Under the pieces are notes generated by a model, which saw nothing but the letters and a program-made list of their open reading frames with translations, searched no databases and had not been told where the DNA came from. A stretch of 64,000 nucleotides of DNA from a bacterium. Its GTDB lineage: Bacteria; Krumholzibacteriota; Krumholzibacteriia; LZORAL124-64-63. The stretch is from the NCBI GenBank assembly GCA_016703265.1, contig JADJCK010000004.1, positions 62,001 through 126,000 of the forward strand, written 5' to 3'. The position numbers and the translations under genes are program-made. Shown here in pieces: positions 56,224 through 63,495 of the stretch (its first letter is position 1; every line of letters starts with the position of its first letter).

Positions 56224-56772
56224 CTACTCCCTCGGCGCGGGCGGCCGCGGTTTCCATTCTGGCGGACCCATCAGCGCAACGATTTCGCTCGAGTCGTCCG
56301 CTTCGCAGCTATTCGTGCATGCGTTTACGGTCAGTGGGGGATGATCGGGCTTCCCGCCCGCCCATGCGACGCTCTCTCGACTGCGCTGTGACACCGTTCC
56401 CCTATAGTAGGTAGCGAACACCAGATAGCTGTGACCTTCCACCATCGGGAATCCGCAAGAACTCGACCCCCGCTCGCTGTACACGATGAGTGTGTCGGCA
56501 GCCGCACCATTCCAAAGTGCCAACGTGGCGATCTCGTACCGTACCATGTCGTTCGACCAGATCAACATCGTGGTGTCTTCCGCTGAGATGGCGCGCGGAC
56601 CAGGGGCGAAAGATTTCACCACGCGCCCAAGAAACGCATAATCAGAGCCGTCGCGCTCGGCCGCCACATCAGAACGTCCGTCGCAAGAGCACGCGTTTGC
56701 ATGGCCGCCAGGAAGCGTGATGGATAATCCGGCTACGGCAAGTGCGAGCAACAGTTTCGAAGGCGATAGCAT
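56224..56772 (-). CDS. TIMP/NTR-like secreted protein (cassette)
   Basis: 182 residues from ATG 56772. Signal peptide ends HANA, and the mature protein begins with CSCDG, the Cys-x-Cys start typical of TIMP/netrin-like folds, followed by AFLGRVVKSF and SSSCGFPMVEGHSYLVFATYY, the second family signature. A structural or inhibitor-like role is possible. Confidence 0.75.
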   Translation of the reverse strand: MLSPSKLLLALAVAGLSITLPGGHANACSCDGRSDVAAERDGSDYAFLGRVVKSFAPGPRAISAEDTTMLIWSNDMVRYEIATLALWNGAAADTLIVYSERGSSSCGFPMVEGHSYLVFATYYRGTVSQRSRESVAWAGGKPDHPPLTVNACTNSCEADDSSEIVALMGPPEWKPRPPAPRE

Positions 56773-56808
56773 TCTGTTGAATCCCCCCCGGCTGTCACCC
56801 AACGGTCT

Positions 56809-56906
56809 GCCTAACACCAGCTTCAGCAGCGAAGACGGCTGGCGCGGCGCCTGCGCAAGCAGGCGACGTGACAGGCGGCTTCGTCTGCTGCAAGCTCTGG
56901 TTAGAA
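56809..56906 (-). other. attC (major type)
   Basis: Core sites GCCTAAC (56809-56815) and GTTAGAA (56900-56906). Sequence identical to the attC of copy A (54444-54541) over the palindrome and 20 bp beyond. Confidence 0.9.
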
Positions 56907-56925
56907 TGGTCCCAAGCGCGTCCGC

Positions 56926-57572
56926 CTATCTGAAGAGGGCCTTCACAGAACCCCACGACGTTGATTCCACGCCGATGGCTTCGCGCGTCCCAAATAGCCG
57001 GTAGCCACCTGGGAGCATTACTGCACCGTAACCCCACGCCAAGTAGTAAGTCCCCTCATGATGGGTGTTCTGTAGGTCTGTTTCCACCAGGACCAGAGCA
57101 TCGAAATTCCCGGCTGGCGTCACAACTGTCTCGGCACGCTCCACAACACACTGATGTTGGAAGCTCTCTGTTGTGGTACCAACTGCCGTGCCGCTACTAG
57201 TCCATGACTTGCCGACGAATAGTGGATCATCGATGAATTTCAATGGAGGTGAATATTCCCAACTATATGCCACGCCCGACCTGTCCTCATACGAAACGCT
57301 GGCGAGCGTCCGTCGCCGGACGCATCAATTTGGAACATGTCGTGCTTCGTCCACTCCCACCCCGCATCAGACATGCATATGCTGTCCTGTCTAACCCGGC
57401 TGTTCCCCAAGGATTAGTGACTACTTCGATCGCGCGGCCTACCATTGATATATATGTACATGTTGGCCCAGTCGAGCGGCCAATAGTCAGGACCTGGTGT
57501 GAAGTCCCAGCCAAGTGCCGGCGCCGCTGCCAGACAAACAAGAACCAGTACAACCGCAAGCGAATATTTCAT
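56926..57572 (-). pseudogene. WGxxKxxFR-tagged secreted protein, copy B, frameshifted
   Basis: Near-identical to copy A at 54561-55207. Here the C-terminal half (to SWGSVKALFR, stop 56926) is open, but the N-terminal half carries three small deletions: one base near 57310, one near 57393 and two near 57438. Signal peptide MKYSLAVVLVLVCLAAAPALG. Each copy is damaged in the half that is intact in the other; sequencing or assembly indels cannot be excluded. Confidence 0.78.
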
Positions 57573-57601
57573 GACGCACCTCGCTGCAAGTCCGCTTCCC
57601 A

Positions 57602-57699
57602 TTCTAACACCAGCTTCAGCAGCGAAGACGGCTGGCGCGGCGCCTGCGTAAGCAGGCGACGTGACAGGCGGCTTCGTCTGCTGCAAGCTCTGGTTAGAA
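57602..57699 (-). other. attC (major type)
   Basis: Core sites TTCTAAC (57602-57608) and GTTAGAA (57693-57699). Terminal loop has GCGTAAGC instead of GCGCAAGC. Confidence 0.9.
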
Positions 57700-57711
57700 T
57701 GCTCAGCACCA

Positions 57712-58293
57712 CTAGCGCTCATGGCGTTCTTCCAAGAACTCGCGCAAACGATGCGCAACGGCCTCAATGCGGCGATGCTCGCTACTCTTCTCGCTATCGT
57801 CGGGCGCCGCAGACAATCGCTCTTCTATGAGGACAAGCAAATGGTCCAGTTCTGCGCGATTGTCCAGCGAGAGTACAAACGGTACGCCCGGATACTTGTA
57901 CCGGCTGTCAATTGCATCACCGTGGTAGTACTCCAGCACCCAAAGTGCCGTTGTGCCCGCATAGTCGCCCGCGCGCGGGAATTCCTCAGTAGCGCCAGCC
58001 GAATAATCGGGTGCCGGGTGCCATTCACGAGCGGACCATGGCAATTGCAGCGTGTCGCCCACCGCGATGTCGCCAGCGAACACCTGGTCCACCACCAGCG
58101 GGCTCTTTCGCAGGGGCACGCGTTCATCAAACGGGAGCGTTTCCAACAGCCGGCCGACTACAACGACATCGGCCTCGGCGATCGCGCTGGCCTCCTGATC
58201 GGGCAGATGTACGACGTAGGCGCGCCCATCCTGTGCCGCCCACATCGCACAGAGCAGCGCCGCGACAGTCAGCCATGCCGATTTGATCGTCAA
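57712..58293 (-). CDS. secreted protein, unknown function (cassette)
   Basis: 193 residues, signal peptide LTVAALLCAMWAAQDGRAY. The mature domain (EADVVVVGRLLETLPF, LVVDQVFAGDIAVGDTLQLPW, GTTALWVLEYYHGD) resembles the TIMP-like cassette protein at 56224 in having a VVGR...V...F.G...GD pattern, but has no CxC start. Function unknown. Confidence 0.65.
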   Translation of the reverse strand: MTIKSAWLTVAALLCAMWAAQDGRAYVVHLPDQEASAIAEADVVVVGRLLETLPFDERVPLRKSPLVVDQVFAGDIAVGDTLQLPWSAREWHPAPDYSAGATEEFPRAGDYAGTTALWVLEYYHGDAIDSRYKYPGVPFVLSLDNRAELDHLLVLIEERLSAAPDDSEKSSEHRRIEAVAHRLREFLEERHER

Positions 58294-58891
58294 TCCAACC
58301 TCGCGTGCATTCTAACACCAGCTTCAGCAGCGAAGACGGCTGGCGCGGGCCGTGCGCAAGCACGGACCGTGACAGGCGGCTTCGTCTGCTGCAAGCTCTG
58401 GTTAGCTGCGCGCCGACCCAACATCCCGAAGACCCCGCCTTGAGATCTCCCCAACTGAATGTTTCCGTCGCAACTGGAGATCGCTGACGGTAGAGTTCGG
58501 TCTTTGTGTTCGGCCCGACGCTCCCGGACGGCAGCGCTTGATAGTCGCGAAGTGTCATGTACAGCGTACCGTCGTATGAGAAGTCTATGTCCCACCACGT
58601 GTCACCTTCTCCGGTCATGGTAAACTGGATGAAGGCAGGTGGCGCATAGACTTCACCTACAGCCCAGTATGTGGACATCTGCGGGACTTCATCGCGATAT
58701 GTGAGGAACGTGTGATCCTCATTGAACGATATTTGCCGGGTGTAGCTAACAGTGGCCGGAGTGTCTTCTCCACCGGCGGTGTAGCTCGTCGATATCCACT
58801 CCCACGTTCCGATCATGAAGGGATCCTGGCCCGCGGCAACAGTTGGCACCAAGATCATCATGGCGACGATTGCCAACACAAATGACGACAT
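58127..58891 (-). CDS. secreted lipocalin-like protein reading through its attC (cassette)
   Basis: Signal peptide MSSFVLAIVAMMILVPTVAAG, then a small beta domain (GTWEWISTSYTAGGEDTPATVSYTRQISFNEDHTFLTY). Near 58440 the sequence has SWGDLKAG, then the frame runs through the attC (LTRACSRRSRLSRS) and into the next cassette to 58127. Removing one G from the GGGG run near 58437 would give SWGDLKAGLR... and a TAA in the attC core, so the true end is probably about 58406 with a frameshift. Confidence 0.6.
   Translation of the reverse strand: MSSFVLAIVAMMILVPTVAAGQDPFMIGTWEWISTSYTAGGEDTPATVSYTRQISFNEDHTFLTYRDEVPQMSTYWAVGEVYAPPAFIQFTMTGEGDTWWDIDFSYDGTLYMTLRDYQALPSGSVGPNTKTELYRQRSPVATETFSWGDLKAGSSGCWVGAQLTRACSRRSRLSRSVLAHGPRQPSSLLKLVLECTRGWIDDQIGMADCRGAALCDVGGTGWARLRRTSARSGGQRDRRGRCRCSRPAVGNAPV
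58310..58407 (-). other. attC (major type)
   Basis: Core sites TTCTAAC (58310-58316) and GTTAGCT (58401-58407). Open in the frame of the upstream cassette gene. Confidence 0.9.
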
Positions 58892-58907
58892 ATGCCCACC
58901 TTTCAGC

Positions 58908-59004
58908 AGCTAACACCAGCTTCAGCAGTGGGCGCGGTTGGCGCGGGCCGTGCTTTGCACGGACCGTGACAGCCGTGACCATCTGCTGCAAGCTTTGGTT
59001 AGAT
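58908..59004 (-). other. attC (major type, variant arms)
   Basis: Core sites AGCTAAC (58908-58914) and GTTAGAT (58998-59004). Left arm CAGTGGGCGCGGTTGG and right arm CAGCCGTGACCATCTGC differ from the consensus in a partly compensating way; loop CCGTGCTTTGCACGG. Confidence 0.88.
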
Positions 59005-59018
59005 TGCGCCGCACCGGA

Positions 59019-59596
59019 TCACGGTATCGACCACCCAGTCAGAGTGTCGATATAGCGACCAGTGCTCGCATCGATCACCGCCGTCTGTGAAGTGACACGA
59101 TCCTTTGCGTCGACGATACGCACCTCCACGGCCCACACGATTCCGGTATGCCATCGAACGTGCAAAGCTCGGTCTTACAATCACTACCGCCAAATTCCAG
59201 CCCGTGATCACGTGCAGCCTGAATGGCGTCGCCGCGCGAGATTCTTACTTCGCAAAGTTGAGGGCTCTGCCGGCAATTGGGGATGGGTCCGCCGATCGCC
59301 CGGCATGGCTCTGAGTCGCTCGCACGAACGGAAAACCTGACCCGCTCTTTTGGCGCAGATGGCGGCGCATATTCGAAATGCACGGCAAAGGCGTGACTAT
59401 CCGGCGCCGCCACGTTGATACCGGTGTACTTCATTGATTGCAGGTACATCTCCGTGCCGATGCGCTCTACCACGAACGCCGTTGCCGCCTGAACATACGG
59501 AGCGATCTCACTGACCACCATAGGCTCATCGGCGCGTGCGTTGTCGCAGCCCACAATCAGGCCGCATACGAGCAATATCGTGGCGCTGCGTCTCAA
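59019..59596 (-). pseudogene. lipoprotein with PepSY-like end, frameshifted (cassette)
   Basis: Signal LLVCGLIVGC with lipobox VGCDN; likely start TTG 59596, as there is no ATG. The frame is open to 59075, but after DCKTELCTFDG the more protein-like continuation, GIVWAVEVRIVDAKDRVTSQ...IDASTGRYIDTLTGW, lies in another frame ending at 59019, so one indel near 59160 is likely. The repaired tail looks like a PepSY domain. Confidence 0.6.
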
Positions 59597-59610
59597 GTTC
59601 GTCCCCAGCA

Positions 59611-59708
59611 ATCTAACACCAGCTTCAGCAGCGAAGACGGCTGGCGTGGCGCCTGCGCAAGCAGGCGACGTGACAGGCGACTTCGTCTGCTGCAAGCTCT
59701 GGTTATGC
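59611..59708 (-). other. attC (major type)
   Basis: Core sites ATCTAAC (59611-59617) and GTTATGC (59702-59708). Confidence 0.9.
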
Positions 59709-59724
59709 CGCACGCCGCTCTCCA

Positions 59725-60393
59725 TTATCTGTAGCAGGCCTTGACCGTGCCCCATGTCGTCAACTGTGCTGCAAGAGCGGAGTCGTATGCAACATGCACC
59801 GTAACCGCCGTGATGTCGGCAAGTCCACCCTCACAGGGCCGAGGTCCGCTGCAGCCGAAGCCCCCAAGCGCGTCAATCTCACGGATGCGCAACGTGGTGT
59901 GGCCATCCAAAAACAGGTCTCCCCACTGGGGACGGGGCTCCACTACGCCAAATGCTGGCAGCCAAGACTGAGTGCGCTCCACCCCAGCTAGATGCACTGA
60001 TTCCGCAAATGGAGCAGCGACTCCGCTTGACATGAAGCTGCCAGCGATGCAGTCCATGATCCCGTCCGGTGACACTACACCATCCGGACAAGTTCCCTGG
60101 GATGGCTCGTCAATGAAGGACAAGAACACGAGATCTCGACAACCTATGGTGCCGGTTGTTCCCATGCCGAAACAGACCGTGTTGGTGCCAATTGCACTCG
60201 TGCCCGTGATGTCAATCCAGACGCTGTCGATTGTGGAGACACCAAATCCCAAGTCGATCTCGAGGTCCATGAAGTAGCTATTCGGCTCGGTGTTCGTCCA
60301 CTGCGCATTGTCAAACACCCGTGTAATGACTTCGGCCGATGCGGCACCGAAGAACGCGACACAAATGGAGAGTACGGCGCAAATCGTTTTCAC
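59725..60393 (-). CDS. secreted protein with C-terminal TWGTVKACYR tag (cassette)
   Basis: 222 residues, signal peptide MKTICAVLSICVAFFGAASA. A ~190-residue beta domain shares with the cassette protein at 61482-62153 the blocks DLGFGVSTIDSVWIDITG, PDGIMDC, GDLFLDGHTTLRIREI and ITAVTVHVAYDSA: the two are divergent paralogues. It ends exactly in LTTWGTVKACYR. It lies 17 bp before its attC. Function unknown; probably surface or periplasmic. Confidence 0.8.
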   Translation of the reverse strand: MKTICAVLSICVAFFGAASAEVITRVFDNAQWTNTEPNSYFMDLEIDLGFGVSTIDSVWIDITGTSAIGTNTVCFGMGTTGTIGCRDLVFLSFIDEPSQGTCPDGVVSPDGIMDCIAGSFMSSGVAAPFAESVHLAGVERTQSWLPAFGVVEPRPQWGDLFLDGHTTLRIREIDALGGFGCSGPRPCEGGLADITAVTVHVAYDSALAAQLTTWGTVKACYR

Positions 60394-60415
60394 AGCTCGA
60401 CCCCCTGGACTGTCG

Positions 60416-60513
60416 GCATAACACCAGCTTCAGCAGCGAAGACGTCTGGCGCGGCGCCTGCGCAAGCAGGCGCCGTGACAGGCGGCTTCGTCTGCTGCAA
60501 GCTCTGGTTATGC
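60416..60513 (-). other. attC (major type)
   Basis: Core sites GCATAAC (60416-60422) and GTTATGC (60507-60513). Confidence 0.9.
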
Positions 60514-60524
60514 ATCACACTGCG

Positions 60525-61127
60525 TCAGCGGTACCTGCTCTTGAGCACGCCCCATGTGCACCCCTCATTGCGCACAACACCGGCGCAGTCCCACGCCCCC
60601 CCGTGAATCGGGAAACTCCCGTTGATCTGCGCGACCGCATTGCCAGAACCTAGAAAGTCCACCTGTGCCTGTTGGCGTCCGCTGTCATTCAGGAACAGAA
60701 CTGGAAGCGACCCGGGTATCGAGGGACTGTCTACCGCGAACATTCCGATACATCGCGTTTCTGGCGTCGAAAGGAACATCGGCAAGGTCATGAGGACCGT
60801 CGTCGCGCCGCACGGCAATGGTGTCGTATAAGCTACTGAATACTGTGGCGCCGCCAAACTGTTCGAGCCACCATGGGGCAGGACCGCCGGCAGCATGTGG
60901 ACCGGGTCTGAAAAGTCTATTCCGGCCTCCCACCCTGTAACGGCGCTCATTGTGGGATAGCTCAGAATTACGTACGCGTTGAACAATTCAAATGGCGCCG
61001 CAGTACGGCCACTCGAAGCTGCACTCTCGTCAAAGTACACGCCCAAGAGGTTTTCGGGCTGTTCAATCTGCGCCAGAGCGGCGATCGGCAGCGCAAGTGC
61101 CGCCAAAGCCCAAATGAAGGTTCTCAT
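60525..61127 (-). CDS. secreted protein with C-terminal TWGVLKSRYR tag (cassette)
   Basis: 200 residues, signal peptide MRTFIWALAALALPIAALAQ. The mature domain (NLLGVYFDESAASSGRTAAPFE ... FNAYVILSYPTMSAVTGWEAGIDF) is beta-rich and not related by eye to its neighbours, but ends CTWGVLKSRYR, 11 bp before the attC. Function unknown. Confidence 0.8.
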   Translation of the reverse strand: MRTFIWALAALALPIAALAQIEQPENLLGVYFDESAASSGRTAAPFELFNAYVILSYPTMSAVTGWEAGIDFSDPVHMLPAVLPHGGSNSLAAPQYSVAYTTPLPCGATTVLMTLPMFLSTPETRCIGMFAVDSPSIPGSLPVLFLNDSGRQQAQVDFLGSGNAVAQINGSFPIHGGAWDCAGVVRNEGCTWGVLKSRYR

Positions 61128-61251
61128 GAAATTGCCTCCCAGGTCTGACTACATTTGCGCAGGTTGCGCGCTCCAACCCAGTTGATCACCCGCGATCCGT
61201 GGCTCAGCCAATAGTCCCAACATACGCAGCGCTCTATCGGTGCGCCGAGTT

Positions 61252-61349
61252 GCATAACACCGGCTTCAGCAGCGAAGACGGCTGACGCGGCGCCTGCGCA
61301 AGCAGGCGACGTGACAGGCGGCTTCGTCTGCTGCAAGCTCTGGTTAGGC
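61252..61349 (-). other. attC (major type)
   Basis: Core sites GCATAAC (61252-61258) and GTTAGGC (61343-61349). Confidence 0.9.
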
Positions 61350-61481
61350 ACCAACAGCCGTCGCTTCATGGGCATCTCCAGGCACCGCGCGACAAATGCG
61401 CTCGGCCCAACAAGTGTCATGTCCACCATCAACGGGACGGTGACCGTGGCAGTGCCCGATCACTCATTGATTCAGACACGG

Positions 61482-62153
61482 CTACCGATAGATGGCTTTC
61501 AGACCACCCCAGGTCTCTGACTGCGTCGGCATCGCCGCACTATATGCGATGTGGACCGTGACCTGTGCAATATCGGCATACCCGTTGAAGCACTTGCCCC
61601 AATCGCAGTCCTTGTCGTTCAAGCTGCGAATCGAAAGCACAGCATGCCCATCGAGAAAAATGTTGCCGAAGTCGGGATCTGAATCAAGCTCCTCATGGGC
61701 GTACCGGCAACCCGAGGCGACTAGCTCAAGCCCGGACATCTTCTTCGCGATGGCGAAAGGCTGCAGATCCCCAGTGGGGGCCAACCGCGCTCCGTAGCAG
61801 TCGATCACACCATCAGGATGCGGACTACACATACACGTACACTCGGGCTCAGGTTCGCCTCTGAACGACACCAGAAGGTCATCCTGGCATGGGCGGTAGT
61901 GTACGGGGTTGTCGCCAGTTACGATGATTATTACTCCTTGATGCGAGACGCCGGAAAGTTCAATCCACACGCTGTCGGGGTGTGCAACTCCAAAGCCAAG
62001 GTCCACGTCGATAGCCATGCATTGCGCAGAATTCACATAGCACGAATACCATGGCGGTGCAGAAAACGTCTGCGTGAACACTTCGCCGATGGCCGCGTTG
62101 CTCATCCCGGAAAGTGCGATGACCAGTAAGATCGTCCGGCATATCATCGCCAT
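61482..62153 (-). CDS. secreted protein with C-terminal TWGGLKAIYR tag (first cassette)
   Basis: 223 residues. ATG 62153 follows GGAAGGTG; signal peptide CRTILLVIALSGMSNAAIG. Divergent paralogue of the protein at 59725-60393 (DLGFGVAHPDSVWIELSG, PDGVIDC, GNIFLDGHAVLSIRSL, IAQVTVHIAYSAA), with additional Cys pairs (ECTCMC). Ends SETWGGLKAIYR. 132 bp separate its stop from the attC, the widest such gap. It is the attI-proximal cassette, so best placed for expression. Confidence 0.82.
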   Translation of the reverse strand: MAMICRTILLVIALSGMSNAAIGEVFTQTFSAPPWYSCYVNSAQCMAIDVDLGFGVAHPDSVWIELSGVSHQGVIIIVTGDNPVHYRPCQDDLLVSFRGEPEPECTCMCSPHPDGVIDCYGARLAPTGDLQPFAIAKKMSGLELVASGCRYAHEELDSDPDFGNIFLDGHAVLSIRSLNDKDCDWGKCFNGYADIAQVTVHIAYSAAMPTQSETWGGLKAIYR

Positions 62154-62200
62154 GACATCACCTTCCATAGTTTGCGACTGCCGCCGCCGGCGTTCCGACC

Positions 62201-62311
62201 GCCTAACACCTAATTGTCACGTTCTCGTTAAGCTGTTATCCCAACACCCCGCCCACGAATCAATACGAATCCGGTCGGATCTGGGCCTGTTGGGCGAGTT
62301 CCTGATAACAG
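62201..62311 (-). other. candidate attI site
   Basis: Core site GCCTAAC (minus GTTAGGC) at 62201-62207 is the right border of the first cassette, yet no attC palindrome follows to the right. The next 100 bp contain AGGTGTTAGGC and GGTGTTGGGAT as similar direct elements and nested inverted repeats CTGTTATC/GATAACAG (62233-62240, 62304-62311) and CCCAACA/TGTTGGG (62240-62246, 62288-62294). Position and core fit attI. No clear cassette promoter was found in 62208-62553. Confidence 0.6.
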
Positions 62312-62553
62312 TTAAGGACGAGTCTGGGACAGAGCAATAGTCGCGATCATCGGCGGCCGCAAAGCTCTTCCGCCCCAAGCAAGCCGCCATGTCTCCGCGA
62401 TCTGAAGTATCCTAGCACATCGGACACCACGGGCGCCATCTCCATGCGGCCGTGCGCGCAGGCTGCGCTAAACGATTGGCCGGGTCTCGATAATCGGCAG
62501 GCGGGCAACTGTACCGCCACTGGCCGCCGGCACGCGGCCAGCCTGGCACGCCG

Positions 62554-62814
62554 TCATGGACATAAGCCGGCCCGCTTGAGCTCTTCCCGCAGGATCCGGC
62601 GCAGGGTGCGGGCGTCCACGGGCGGGCGCGACTTGCTCAGGTAGTCCCGGAGGGCCTGATTTACCATCGTCTGGTATCCCTGGCCGCTGGCGTCGCCGCG
62701 CTCACGAAACTCCTCCAGGACATCATCGTCGATGTAGATGGTGATGCGGGTCTTACCAGTTTGGGTGAGCAACGGACCGCGGCGGCCTTTGCTGAAGTCA
62801 TAGTCTTTTTTCAT
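62554..62814 (-). CDS. brnA: BrnA family antitoxin (orphan)
   Basis: 86 residues from ATG 62814 (AGAAAGGAAA upstream). MKKDYDFSKGRRGPLL and KTRITIYIDDDVLEEFRERGDASGQGYQTMVNQALRDYL are the BrnA ribbon-helix-helix signature. BrnA normally represses and neutralises BrnT, whose gene would precede it; only a 21-codon frame is there instead, so the module has lost its toxin. Confidence 0.88.
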   Translation of the reverse strand: MKKDYDFSKGRRGPLLTQTGKTRITIYIDDDVLEEFRERGDASGQGYQTMVNQALRDYLSKSRPPVDARTLRRILREELKRAGLCP

Positions 62815-62876
62815 GGGGTTTCCTTTCTTGGCCGTTGGCACTGCGGGCAGGCGCTGTCGCGTTGACCGGAGCCCAT
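62811..62876 (-). CDS. 21-codon upstream ORF overlapping brnA
   Basis: ATG 62876 to a TGA that overlaps the brnA start as ATGA. It encodes MGSGQRDSACPQCQRPRKET plus Pro, with CPQC. It lies between a consensus promoter and brnA. Not recognisably BrnT; perhaps a leader peptide or chance frame. Confidence 0.35.
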   Translation of the reverse strand: MGSGQRDSACPQCQRPRKETP

Positions 62877-62893
62877 GGAGTGATCATATCTGT

Positions 62894-62922
62894 ATTATAT
62901 ACATATATCAGACTCTGCTCAA
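62894..62922 (-). promoter_or_regulatory. promoter and operator of brnA
   Basis: TTGAGC (62917-62922), 17-bp spacer, TATAAT (62894-62899) on the minus strand. The -10 is within TGTAT-tat-ATACA (62891-62903), a likely BrnA operator. Confidence 0.68.
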
Positions 62923-62965
62923 CGGCGTCCGGCGACGCCACGTGCGCCAACGGGGGCAGAGTCAC

Positions 62966-63286
62966 CTAACCCGTTCGTCGGCACGCCTTCCTCTGGCAGC
63001 GCTTGACCTCGACAACCAGGCGGTCGCCCAGTGCGTCCCTTTCGCTCTCCAGATCGTGGTCCATCTGCAACTGCAGCCAGAATTCGGGCGAAGTGCCGAA
63101 GTAGCGCGCCAGGCGCAGCGCCGTGTCGGCGGAGATGCGCCGCTTGCCCAGGACGATCTCGTTCACGCGTCGGGGTGGGACGCCGAGGTCGCGGGCCAGT
63201 TGGTTCTGGCTCAGCTCCAGCGGCACAAGGAATTCCTCCTGCAGGATCTCGCCCGGATGGACCGGCTTCGGTTTTCTGGCGGCCAT
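62966..63286 (-). CDS. higA: HigA family antitoxin (integrase-proximal)
   Basis: 106 residues from ATG 63286: KPKPVHPGEILQEEFLVPLELSQNQLARDLGVPPRRVNEIVLGKRR is a complete HigA XRE domain, followed by SADTALRLARYFGTSPEFWLQLQ. It follows a truncated higB by 16 bp and is related to the cassette HigA at 45609-45974. Confidence 0.92.
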   Translation of the reverse strand: MAARKPKPVHPGEILQEEFLVPLELSQNQLARDLGVPPRRVNEIVLGKRRISADTALRLARYFGTSPEFWLQLQMDHDLESERDALGDRLVVEVKRCQRKACRRTG

Positions 63287-63302
63287 GGGAACTCGCTCCG
63301 GG

Positions 63303-63425
63303 TCAGTGGTAGTCGACAATCTCGACGTCGAGGGCATCGCCTGCCTGCCAGCGGAAGCAGATGCGCCACACCGGCTCGCGAAGAAAGATCCGTTCCGTAT
63401 CACGTGACGCGAACGAGCGGATCAT
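63303..63425 (-). pseudogene. higB: HigB toxin gene with internal in-frame deletion
   Basis: Only 40 codons: MIRSFASRDTERIFLRE joined directly to PVWRICFRWQAGDALDVEIV and DYH. Compared with the cassette HigB (97 residues) the ends align and ~57 central residues are missing in frame. The stop and antitoxin spacing are preserved. The catalytic centre is gone, so the toxin should be dead. Confidence 0.82.
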
Positions 63426-63431
63426 GGTGTG

Positions 63432-63460
63432 ATTCTATGACGCGTCGCGTCATATGTCAA
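63432..63460 (-). promoter_or_regulatory. higBA promoter with perfect operator palindrome
   Basis: TTGACA (63455-63460), 17-bp spacer, TAGAAT (63432-63437) on the minus strand. The spacer holds ATGACGCG-T-CGCGTCAT (63437-63453), a perfect 8-bp inverted repeat. ATG 63425 is only 6 bp beyond the -10: leaderless, as for the cassette higBA. Confidence 0.78.
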
Positions 63461-63495
63461 GCGGCACCCGCAACGGTAGCAGCTTTCCACGCGTA

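Noticed and set aside
45517..61349. Regularly repeated ~98-bp palindromic units resembling a CRISPR array or REP/BIME repeats
   Set aside because: Spacing is irregular (0.4-1.1 kb, plus one 4.4-kb interval that includes the insertion sequences), each interval holds a gene on one strand, and the units end in RYYYAAC/GTTRRRY core sites. They are attC sites.
62208..62553. A canonical cassette promoter (Pc) between attI and brnA
   Set aside because: Only weak pairs such as TTGCTC-17-TAACTG on the minus strand were seen. Not strong enough to list as a feature.
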